The notes beneath the pieces are model-generated. The model searched no databases. It worked only from the letters and a program-made list of their open reading frames with translations, and had not been told where the DNA came from. From contig CAYNJC010000022.1 of assembly GCA_964397565.1 (NCBI GenBank), positions 7,968 to 71,967 on the forward strand: a stretch of 64,000 nt of DNA. Direction: 5' to 3'. The DNA is from JAPLST01 sp964397565 (GTDB lineage: Bacteria; Auribacterota; UBA3054; JAPLST01). The position numbers were made by a program, and so were the translations under genes. Each line of letters starts with the position of its first letter. Within the stretch, counting starts at the first letter, position 1. Positions 8,666-16,515 of the stretch are shown here, in pieces.

Positions 8666-11600
8666 TGAGATAAGCCAACGTGGTTCCGGACAAAAAAACG
8701 GCATGCGCGCATGCTTAGTAACGCCGGCGCCAGCAGAGCGAAAAGAACGCCTGGCTCCGGCACGCCAATCGGCTGCAAGTCGAAGTCAATCAAACTCAGC
8801 CGCATGATCCCGGGCGCTTCGCTGCCAGCATCGTAATTCATGAAGAGATAGCCTTCGTGGGTGGCGAGCGTGTTGCGCCATTGGCTCAGGCCGGTGGCAG
8901 GCGTGATGTCCAGCGGAGCGAGGTCGGGCCGTTCGAGATTGTAGAGGTACACTTTACGGCTGCCGGTCCAGACCGACGCGGCCAGCAGCATGTTGCCATA
9001 GAAATTGGGATGGTTGAGCAAGGCCAGATCCACGATGGCGTCACTGGTCATGCTGCCGGGAATCTGGTAACGGCGTTCCGCATTCTGGATGTTGGTGGCG
9101 CCCGCGAAGAGATTCGTGGCGCACCAGATCCAGTTCTGACCACCCGCCGCGGTCGCGTCGAGAAATAATGCGCGGCCGTTCTGTTTGGGGTCAAGGATGC
9201 TGGTGGCATACGCGGTGTTGACCCCTTCTGTTTCTTTTTCGCTGAGCGTGGTGAGGCTGCCGACGCCGCTCCAGCGGCGGACTTGCGCGTCCAGGCTGTT
9301 CTTGTAGCGATCCGTGCAGATGGCGTTGAGCGCGCTGACATTGGTCCACGACCAGATGCCGCCGATGTTGCGCGCCGCGCCGGGAAAATCATCGCCGGTG
9401 GCGCGGGCGATGAGCGGTGTGGCCGGATCAGCGCCAAGTGTGGCGGGTGTGCCGGCGGCATTGGTCGTGTAGAAGCCGTACCATGACCAGTACCACGGGC
9501 CGCCGTTCGGAATGCCGAACTGGCACCACATCGCGGCGTAGAACACATTGCTGCATTTAACCCAGGTCTGGCCTGGTTCGCCGCCGCCGCCATTGCAGGG
9601 AATGCCACCGATGGTCAACTGCCAAGCGTCGGTCGCCATGCTGCTCAGGGTCGAGGCGCGCACGCGCCAAATGCTTTGGGTGCGCGGATTGCCGGCCGAG
9701 GCCATGGCCTGCAGATAGACATAGCCATCGCGATCGTAGTTTTTCACGAGCGTGCTGCTCTCATTCATGCGCAAGCCCGCGCCTGCGCCCGCGTAGCCCA
9801 TGCCGTTGGTGACGGCTAGTGTTTGCCAGTTCGTGCTGGTGATGACCGTGTCGCGGGCGATCCGCACGCTGTCGGCGGCGACATCGCCATAGACATTTGA
9901 ACCCGCGACGGTGATCACGTTGTCGCCCAGTTGCAGCGGGACATCGGGGATCGTCCAGGGCGTAACGGCGGCCAGCGTGCCGCCGCCGCCGAGTGCATTG
10001 GTCCACCACATGATCCCGACCACATTCTGATTATTGGTTCCGTTAATGGCGTAGACCGTGCTGCTTTCATCCACGGTAATGTCCGGCGTGGTGGCATCCA
10101 CATACGGCGCGCCTTCGCCCGGGCCCGGCGCGCGCGTCATGGTGATCGAGGCAACCGCGTTGCTGCCGAAGACATTCGTGGCGCTGACCGAGATCAGATT
10201 GGCGCCGCCACCAAGCGGAATGCCGGTGATGACCCATGCGGATGTCGCCGCCACGCTGCCGCTGCCGCCGCGATTATTCGACCAGCTAATATAGCCGACC
10301 GCATGCTGATTGGCAACGCCGCCCAGCGCGCAGCTGGTCACGCCATTGGGAAACGACTGCGGCGCGTTGGTAATGCTGATGGCGGGCGTGCCTTCGCCGC
10401 GCAAAAAGGCGCGCGTGATCGTGATCGCATCGCTGCCGACAATACCGCCCGTATTGGTGCCGCTGACGGTCAGCAGATTCGCGCCGAACTGCAGGGCGAT
10501 GCCGGTCACCTGCCAGGGCGACGTGGCGGGAAACGCGCCGCCGCCGCCGCGTTCGTTGCTCCACTGCATCGTGCCGACCAGATGCGCATTGGTGCCGCCC
10601 AGTGCCGTGCTGGCACTCGTTACCGTGACGATCGTATTGGTCACAAACACCAGCGGCGCGATGGGCCGCGGCACATGGAAAATGACGCGGGCCCAGGTGT
10701 GATCCTGCAGTACAAACACCGGGCCGTCGAAGAAACAATACGCGGGCTGGCCCAGATACGTGTTGATGATCTGCGTCGGCTGCGGATTGACGACATTAGT
10801 CTGCTGCGGCGTGGGGTAGAAATACAGGTGCATGCCTTGGGAACCGGAATAGGTGTCCTCGGTCAGCACCATTTCGTTGGCGCTGTTGAAGGCCAACGTG
10901 ATCGGCGTGCCGGGGCGATTGACGTCATAGTAGGTACGGTCGGTGGTGAGATTCGGTTTGCAGAAGACGGCATCAGCCGACGTGTTCGGGAAGATCGTGC
11001 CGCCGACCGGGTAGGTCTTGGCTTCGTTAAAGCGCACGACGCGGATATTGCCGCCACCCTCGTAGCGGCCATCGACGACGTACAAGTTGCGGTAGTTGTC
11101 CAGATAGACCTGCGACGGATCCGCCATGTCGGTCGCGTCCACGGTGAAAGGCCCTGAGTCGGAGATCCACTTGCCTTTGTTTCTCAGGCTGCCGGTCTTG
11201 TTGGTCTGGCCGAGCACGAGATCAACCAGCGGGAAGTCGTCAAAGATATTGCGGATGCGCAGGACGCGTGCGCCCGACGTGGCCCACAGCACATTGCTCA
11301 CCGGATCATAGCACACGCTGCCGATACCCAACGGCCCGCAAGGGTTGTTGTCGTCAGCCCATTTGTAGCTGATGCCGCTCCCGCCGTCAATCGTTTTGAA
11401 TGCGGCGTAACGGACTCCGCCGTTGGTAATCGGCAGGCGAAACATAAACGTTTTCCAATCGGTGGTCACGAAGAGGACATTGCTGCCTTCGCTGGCATGC
11501 AGCATACTGATCCAGCGGCCTTCGAACGTGGCGCCACCAGCGGGGTATTGCTCGTTCTTATCCATGGCCGACTGGCCAATGACAAAATCAGCCGACTGAA

Positions 11601-13047
11601 AATCAACCGCCGCTTTATAGTTGGTCCAGACCATCATGCGATAGCGGTCGTGCACGAACAGTTGGTTGTTCCAGCGCGCCATGCCGTAGTTGTCTACCGT
11701 GGTGCGGCCGCTGTTTTCGTTTACGCCGCCCTTCAGCATCTCGCCGTTGGACCAGACGATGCCTTGGCCATTGCGCGTGATCGGCAGGGGGATGCGGATG
11801 ACTTTGTTAATGCTCGTGAAATAGAGATTGGTTTGAGCGTCAATGCTGATGCTGCCATCGGATTGCCCGAAGTCGGTCACGACGCCGTCCGCGCGCACAT
11901 ACTTGCCGACGCCCGGCAAGGTGGTCAGATTCACCTGGCCGATGCAGTCGAGCGCCTGGCCGGTGATTTGGTTGAACTTGACGATGCGTGTGTTCCCGCC
12001 GTCGGCGACCCAGACAATGTTCGTGTCGAACGGATCGAAGCAAAAGCCACGCGCCCAACGGAGCTGGTTGGTGCCAAACATGCGCTGGGCGCTCATGCCG
12101 TTCGAGAAGGGCGGGCGGAAGACCATCACGCGCGGGCCGGGCGCCAAGTCGCTTTGGCCGTCGAGGACGAAGACCTCGTGCGTCTGCGGGTGGACGCGCA
12201 CGCCGGTCGGATGATACATTTTGTTCAGCGCCGTGCCGGAGCTACTGGCGGTGAAGCTGGTCTGGCCGAACACCAGCGTGGCGGTCTTGGCGCCGTTGGT
12301 GAAGCAGAGCACGCGATTGTTGAACGCGTCGGCGACCCAAATGTTGCCGGCGGCATCCACCTCCACGCCGGCGGAGAACGCGCCGATAGTGGAGCCATAG
12401 ATCCACTGGGTGTTCAGTGTCGTGGCACTGGTGGCCGGCGGCGTGGTCGTGTTGTTGGGCGAGCGATTGGTGAAGCTGGTCTGGCCCCAGACCTCGTCCG
12501 CGATCTGATCCGTCTCGAACGGATCAATATACTTAAGCACGCGGTTGTTGCACAAGTCCACCACGTAGAAGTTGCCGTTCGTATCGGTGGCCATCATGCC
12601 GGAGCGCGGTGCTTCGGAGGTGCTGCTGACATACGGAAACGGCAGCAGCGCGAGCGTCGCGGCGCTGGGCGGCAGAAACTGGATGTTGTTGCCGTTGGCA
12701 GCGCCGGTGTCCCACATGGCCGGCTGGCCAATGACGATGTCCGCCGAAGGATATGGCCCGTTTGGCAGCGTCACCGGCTGCCACCCTTTGAAACCGAGAA
12801 TGCGATTGTTGGCCGCGTCAAATAAGTAATAGCGCACCGGACTCTTGCTGGTGTCAATGTGGACGCCGCAAGTGCTCGCGCCGGCATACGGCACAATCCG
12901 ATTCTGCATGATCTCTTCCTGGCGCGTCGTGCCGAGGAACTTGCTGATGGCCAGATCCATCGCCGGCAAAGGCGTGGCCGCGAAAGCGGCGGACAGCGTC
13001 AGCGTTGCGCCAATCAGGATGGCTATAAACCATGAGATTTGCTTCAT
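8662..13047 (-). CDS. NHL-repeat, Ig-like, PEP-CTERM protein, paralogue 4 (1461 aa)
   Basis: Full-length member of the tandem family. It has a signal peptide (MKQISWFIAILIGA, cleavage probably near AFAATPLP), an NHL propeller region to about residue 850, three Ig-like modules with W-(S/T)N-RGG cores, a C-terminal region with GYAGAGAGLRMNESS and WYWSWYGFY, then VPEPGVLFALLAPALL and a basic tail that is about ten residues longer than in its siblings. It is the most diverged of the complete copies; the segment at about 11220-11410 does not share the 228-bp identity seen between paralogues 2 and 3. An upstream ATG at 13059 is possible. Likely exported and anchored or sorted by an exosortase system encoded elsewhere. 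Confidence 0.85.
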   Translation of the reverse strand: MKQISWFIAILIGATLTLSAAFAATPLPAMDLAISKFLGTTRQEEIMQNRIVPYAGASTCGVHIDTSKSPVRYYLFDAANNRILGFKGWQPVTLPNGPYPSADIVIGQPAMWDTGAANGNNIQFLPPSAATLALLPFPYVSSTSEAPRSGMMATDTNGNFYVVDLCNNRVLKYIDPFETDQIADEVWGQTSFTNRSPNNTTTPPATSATTLNTQWIYGSTIGAFSAGVEVDAAGNIWVADAFNNRVLCFTNGAKTATLVFGQTSFTASSSGTALNKMYHPTGVRVHPQTHEVFVLDGQSDLAPGPRVMVFRPPFSNGMSAQRMFGTNQLRWARGFCFDPFDTNIVWVADGGNTRIVKFNQITGQALDCIGQVNLTTLPGVGKYVRADGVVTDFGQSDGSISIDAQTNLYFTSINKVIRIPLPITRNGQGIVWSNGEMLKGGVNENSGRTTVDNYGMARWNNQLFVHDRYRMMVWTNYKAAVDFQSADFVIGQSAMDKNEQYPAGGATFEGRWISMLHASEGSNVLFVTTDWKTFMFRLPITNGGVRYAAFKTIDGGSGISYKWADDNNPCGPLGIGSVCYDPVSNVLWATSGARVLRIRNIFDDFPLVDLVLGQTNKTGSLRNKGKWISDSGPFTVDATDMADPSQVYLDNYRNLYVVDGRYEGGGNIRVVRFNEAKTYPVGGTIFPNTSADAVFCKPNLTTDRTYYDVNRPGTPITLAFNSANEMVLTEDTYSGSQGMHLYFYPTPQQTNVVNPQPTQIINTYLGQPAYCFFDGPVFVLQDHTWARVIFHVPRPIAPLVFVTNTIVTVTSASTALGGTNAHLVGTMQWSNERGGGGAFPATSPWQVTGIALQFGANLLTVSGTNTGGIVGSDAITITRAFLRGEGTPAISITNAPQSFPNGVTSCALGGVANQHAVGYISWSNNRGGSGSVAATSAWVITGIPLGGGANLISVSATNVFGSNAVASITMTRAPGPGEGAPYVDATTPDITVDESSTVYAINGTNNQNVVGIMWWTNALGGGGTLAAVTPWTIPDVPLQLGDNVITVAGSNVYGDVAADSVRIARDTVITSTNWQTLAVTNGMGYAGAGAGLRMNESSTLVKNYDRDGYVYLQAMASAGNPRTQSIWRVRASTLSSMATDAWQLTIGGIPCNGGGGEPGQTWVKCSNVFYAAMWCQFGIPNGGPWYWSWYGFYTTNAAGTPATLGADPATPLIARATGDDFPGAARNIGGIWSWTNVSALNAICTDRYKNSLDAQVRRWSGVGSLTTLSEKETEGVNTAYATSILDPKQNGRALFLDATAAGGQNWIWCATNLFAGATNIQNAERRYQIPGSMTSDAIVDLALLNHPNFYGNMLLAASVWTGSRKVYLYNLERPDLAPLDITPATGLSQWRNTLATHEGYLFMNYDAGSEAPGIMRLSLIDFDLQPIGVPEPGVLFALLAPALLSMRACRFFVRNHVGLSH

Positions 13048-13107
13048 AATTAAGAGCAATTGTGTGAATGTTAACTTGCAGTATGCATTCAGTCAGTGTA
13101 TACATTT

Positions 13108-13136
13108 AGTATACCGCAATTACACCGCGCTGTCAA
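13108..13136 (-). promoter_or_regulatory. Sigma-70 type promoter for paralogue 4
   Basis: Minus-strand TTGACA (13136-13131), a 17-base spacer, and TATACT (13113-13108). The downstream leader repeats the paralogue 3 leader (TGTATACA followed by CTGACTGAATGCA), so the two genes probably share regulation. Confidence 0.8.
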
Positions 13137-13154
13137 TCAGAAAAGCCAACTTGG

Positions 13155-14138
13155 TTAGTGCGCGACAACCACCGTGCGGCGTGTCTCAATCGCGCGGTCG
13201 GCCGCCAGCGTCAATCGCAAGGTGCGCAAACTGTCCGCATAGGTGCACGGATTTGCGCGCCAGTCGTCGCGCGCCAGCATCCGCAGAAAGACAACATTTT
13301 CGTGCGCATACATTGAGCCGCGCGCGCAGGCATACGCACGAATGCGTGTGCCATCGTCCACGGTCAAGACTTGGGTGCCGAGATTCAGCCGATAGACGCG
13401 TTTTTCGCCGCTCAAATGAATTTCATTGCGCCAGCTATCAGCCAGCCACGAATGCGTGTGCGTGCCGACCATGCCGTTCTCAAAGTGCAGACACAACGCC
13501 AGCGTTTCGTCAATGGTGTAGGTGCCGCGCTTGGGTTGCGCTGGATTATGCGCCAGGCCGCAGACCGTGCGCACCTCGCCGAACAGGCAGCGCAGCAGAT
13601 CGAAATTGTGCGTGGCTTGATCTATCAGCGCGCCGCCGGATTTTTGCTTGTCAAAGAACCAGGCCGGCATCGTGCGTTCGCGGCTCATCGGACAGCCATA
13701 GAACGATTGCACGACGCGCAGCGTGTCGTCCGCCATCGCCGCGCGCAGGCGCGCCACCAGCGGCGCGGCGCGGAACACGTAGCCGATCTGCACCTTGGCC
13801 GCAAGCCGCGCCAATGCACGCGCAATCCCGGCCGCAACGGTCGCATCCCGTTCGACCGGTTTTTCACAAAAGACGGCTATGCCACGCCGCGCACAGTCCA
13901 GCAACGGTTCGCGCCGCACTTGTGGCGGCGTGCACAACCAGACGGCATCCAGCGCCTCGCGTGCCAGCATGTCATGAAAGTAACGATACGGCCGGCCGCC
14001 GAATTCCGCAATCCGGTGCTGCAGCGTGGCCGCTTTGATGTCACACAACGCGACCACGCGCACATCCCGCCGCGTCTGCAGAAAACGCAAATGCACGGCC
14101 GATATGCCGCCCACACCAATAAAACCAACCTTGATCAT
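13155..14138 (-). CDS. Gfo/Idh/MocA family NAD(P)-dependent oxidoreductase
   Basis: This 327-residue protein has the expected length and layout for the family. The N-terminus MIKVGFIGVGGISAVHL carries a Rossmann GxGxxG-type loop; CEKP near residue 92 is the conserved EKP motif that holds the catalytic lysine. The C-terminal half should form the alpha/beta substrate domain. Such enzymes oxidise or reduce sugars, inositols or related polyols; the substrate cannot be told from sequence. The next gene on the same strand is a sugar isomerase/epimerase-type TIM barrel, a common partner in carbohydrate or inositol catabolism, although a repeat-bearing spacer of 172 bases separates them. Confidence 0.85.
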   Translation of the reverse strand: MIKVGFIGVGGISAVHLRFLQTRRDVRVVALCDIKAATLQHRIAEFGGRPYRYFHDMLAREALDAVWLCTPPQVRREPLLDCARRGIAVFCEKPVERDATVAAGIARALARLAAKVQIGYVFRAAPLVARLRAAMADDTLRVVQSFYGCPMSRERTMPAWFFDKQKSGGALIDQATHNFDLLRCLFGEVRTVCGLAHNPAQPKRGTYTIDETLALCLHFENGMVGTHTHSWLADSWRNEIHLSGEKRVYRLNLGTQVLTVDDGTRIRAYACARGSMYAHENVVFLRMLARDDWRANPCTYADSLRTLRLTLAADRAIETRRTVVVAH

Positions 14139-14164
14139 AGCTGCTCCGCTCGTTTGCTTAGGTT

Positions 14165-14285
14165 TGCCTCCCCACCCGCCTTGCGCCGGTGGAAGGAGAG
14201 ATTGGGGTGAGCACCGGCGCAGTCTCCTTCACTCTCATTCACCCATGGTACCGCCACGGCGGTACCGCGGGGGTCTCTGCGCACC
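14165..14285. repeat. Intergenic hairpin repeat with variable stem, copy 1
   Basis: This segment aligns with 41545-41655 over conserved flanks (TTGC between CCCACC and GGTGGA, AGAGATTGG, ATTCACCCA, GGGGGTCTCTGC). Between ATTCACCCA and GGGGGTCTCTGC lies a perfect hairpin, a 9-bp stem from 14247 to 14266 with a 2-base loop, whose sequence is unrelated to the hairpin at the same place in the other copy. Confidence 0.7.
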
Positions 14286-14310
14286 CACCCGTACTGCAGG
14301 AACGATTCTT

Positions 14311-15129
14311 TCATAACAGTACTTGCTCGAGATAGGCGACCGTGGCGCGAATGTCAGCCGCCTGTTGCGGCCCGCTGATTTCTCGCTCAATGATGTATTC
14401 GCCCGCAAAGCCAATGCTTTCCAACCGCGCGACAAATTCAGGGAAGCGCACCCGGCCTTCACCCACTTTCACTTCGTGCCCGAGCTGCATCGGATCGGTC
14501 GGGTACAAGGCATCCTTGGCATGCACATTGCGCACATACCCGCCAAAGACATCCAGTGCATCAATCGGATTGCCACGCCCGTACAAGATCAAATTGGCCG
14601 GATCAAGATTGATGCCGAGATTGCCGGTGCCGACGCATTCGATCAGGCGTAGCATCGTCACCGGGGTTTCCTGGCCGGTTTCAAACCAAAACTGCAGACC
14701 AAGCGTGCGCGCGTGCTCGGCAATCTCTTTGACCACCGCGACCAGTTCGCCAAAGAGCGGGTCCTTGGGACATTCGGGAATGAAGCCCAAATGGGTGATG
14801 AGCGCCGGCACGCCGGCGGCGTGCGCAAAGTCGAGCGCGGCATGCATGGTCGCCACGCGTTGCGCGCGATACGCCGGCGGCACCAGCCCGAGTGTGTCCG
14901 GCCCGTCCACCAAGTCCCACACAGCCGGCCCGGGCCAGCCGGCCCAGAAGCCGGTGACACGCACCGCCGCGCGCGCCGCCTCCGCGCGCACCGTCTTGGC
15001 GTAGTCGGCCGTCCACAGGGCCGGGCTCCAACTGACGAGCTGACACGTGCGCAGCCCAAACGCGGTCAGTTCACTGAATACCGGCGCGCGTTCCGGCAGG
15101 CCGACCAGCACACCAATTCGAGACGTCAT
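14311..15129 (-). CDS. Sugar phosphate isomerase/epimerase-type TIM barrel protein
   Basis: A 272-residue AP-endonuclease-2-like (xylose isomerase-like) TIM barrel. The metal-binding residues expected of the family are visible in order: Glu in FETGQET, Asp in NLDPANL, His in NVHAKD and Glu in IIEREI. Members isomerise or epimerise keto sugars or inositol derivatives; the substrate is not identifiable. Its start codon overlaps the tsaE stop codon by four bases (ATGA), so the two are translationally coupled. The neighbouring Gfo/Idh/MocA gene suggests a joint role in sugar metabolism, while tsaE and thiL upstream are housekeeping genes sharing the transcript. Confidence 0.8.
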   Translation of the reverse strand: MTSRIGVLVGLPERAPVFSELTAFGLRTCQLVSWSPALWTADYAKTVRAEAARAAVRVTGFWAGWPGPAVWDLVDGPDTLGLVPPAYRAQRVATMHAALDFAHAAGVPALITHLGFIPECPKDPLFGELVAVVKEIAEHARTLGLQFWFETGQETPVTMLRLIECVGTGNLGINLDPANLILYGRGNPIDALDVFGGYVRNVHAKDALYPTDPMQLGHEVKVGEGRVRFPEFVARLESIGFAGEYIIEREISGPQQAADIRATVAYLEQVLL

Positions 15130-15587
15130 AGCGATACCTGTGGTGAAAGTGAAATGGATGTTTCGTTAAAGCGGCGGGTGTGCAGCGCGATAACCGCGCA
15201 GTCCAGCCAGCGCGTCTGGGCCGGCAGCACGGCGGCAAAGCGGTCGGCCCATTCAACCAGGCAGATGCTGGCCGGCGTGCAATAGTCAGCCCAGCCCAGC
15301 GCGGCGATTTCAGCCGCAACGGTAATGCGATAAAAATCAAAATGGAACACCGGCGCCAACGCGGCGCGATATTCATGCACCAGCGCAAAGGTGGGGCTGC
15401 CATGAAACACCGCCGGCGTGCCGTGCAGCGCCATGATCACGCCGCGCGCAAAGGCGGTTTTGCCCGCGCCCAGCGGCCCGATAAGGCCGACCACCGCGCC
15501 CGGCGCAAGTGTTGCGGCAAACTGTGCCGCCGCCGCGCGCGTCGCAGCCTCGCTGCTGCTGGTGACGTCAAAGTGCGAAGTGCTCAT
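15126..15587 (-). CDS. tsaE: tRNA threonylcarbamoyladenosine biosynthesis ATPase TsaE
   Basis: A 153-residue P-loop protein of typical TsaE length. It has the Walker A motif GPLGAGKTAFARG, the family strings SPTFALVHEY and HFDFYRI, and LVEWADRF near the end. TsaE hydrolyses ATP within the TsaBDE complex that makes the t6A modification on ANN-decoding tRNAs in the cytoplasm. The ATG at 15587 (MSTSHFDV) was chosen because the upstream in-frame sequence is simply thiL read in another frame. It overlaps the end of thiL by 20 bases and the following isomerase start by four. No tsaB or tsaD is in the window. Confidence 0.9.
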   Translation of the reverse strand: MSTSHFDVTSSSEAATRAAAAQFAATLAPGAVVGLIGPLGAGKTAFARGVIMALHGTPAVFHGSPTFALVHEYRAALAPVFHFDFYRITVAAEIAALGWADYCTPASICLVEWADRFAAVLPAQTRWLDCAVIALHTRRFNETSISLSPQVSL

Positions 15588-16515
15588 AGCCTTGCGGTGC
15601 AACGGGTGCGCCATCCAGGAGGAGCTGGCCGGCGCCGGCATGTACGTCACCAATAATGTGCAGCGGCCGCTGAAACTGCTGCGCGAACGCGGCGCAGACC
15701 GCGCCGGTGACGCACGCCGCTGGTATGGTGCACAGCAACTCGAAATCCTCACCGTCATGCAGTGCGGCCTCGAGACTGACCCCGGCATTGCACGGGATCG
15801 CGGCGGCGCGCAGCGCGAGCGTGACGCCACTTGCCTGCGCCAGCCGTGTGCCGTCCAACGCCAGACCGTCGCTGAGATCCATCATCGCCGCCGGCGGCGC
15901 GTGTTCCAGCAACCACTGCGCCTCGGCCACGCGCGGCATGAAATCCAAATGATGCCCGGAGCGCACTGCGCCGCCCAATGGACCGGTGACGACGATCATA
16001 TCGCCCGGCTGCGCGCCGCGCCGATAGCGCACGCGTGCCGGCGCAACGGTGCCCAGCATGGTGATGGAAAGTGTCATCCGGGCCGCGCCGACGGTATCGC
16101 CGCCGATCACGGTCACGCCGAATTGTTCGGCGCAGCGCTGCATGCCGCGCAACAAGTCGGCAAGATATGTTTGCGGGGTCGCGGCCGGCAAGGCCAGCGA
16201 GAGCAGTGCCCATGTCGGCGTGCCGCCCATCGCCGCAATATCACTGACATTGACTGCCATTGCCTTCCAGCCGACCCGCGCCGGCGCGTCCGCGGCTGCA
16301 AAATGGGTGCCTTCAACCAACGTGTCAAGCGTGATCAGTTGATACGCCGTGCCACCCGGCAAGGCTAGCACGGCGGCATCATCGCCAATGCCGCAGATGA
16401 TCTCCGGCGCAGGCGTGCCCGTGGTCGCAAACATGGCGCGCACCATTGTGAGCACGCCCGCTTCACCGCACTGCGCGATGCGGTCGTTATTCGGGTGTGA
16501 TGACGGCCGTGACAC
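15568..16515 (-). CDS. thiL: Thiamine-monophosphate kinase ThiL
   Basis: This 315-residue protein has the family's length and motifs: GIGDDAAV near the N-terminus, the DTLVEGTHF segment, VNVSDIAAMGG, GGDTV, and MDLSDGLALD. ThiL phosphorylates thiamine monophosphate to the cofactor thiamine diphosphate using ATP and Mg2+, with the Asp-rich motifs binding the metal. The 5' end overlaps the end of the M16-family gene by 29 bases and the 3' end overlaps tsaE by 20, so it is embedded in a compressed operon. No other thiamine biosynthesis gene is nearby. Confidence 0.92.
   Translation of the reverse strand: MSRPSSHPNNDRIAQCGEAGVLTMVRAMFATTGTPAPEIICGIGDDAAVLALPGGTAYQLITLDTLVEGTHFAAADAPARVGWKAMAVNVSDIAAMGGTPTWALLSLALPAATPQTYLADLLRGMQRCAEQFGVTVIGGDTVGAARMTLSITMLGTVAPARVRYRRGAQPGDMIVVTGPLGGAVRSGHHLDFMPRVAEAQWLLEHAPPAAMMDLSDGLALDGTRLAQASGVTLALRAAAIPCNAGVSLEAALHDGEDFELLCTIPAACVTGAVCAAFAQQFQRPLHIIGDVHAGAGQLLLDGAPVAPQGYEHFAL

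Noticed and set aside
13371..14210. 279-aa plus-strand frame opposite the Gfo/Idh/MocA gene
   Set aside because: Fully antisense to a gene with intact Rossmann and EKP motifs; no independent support.
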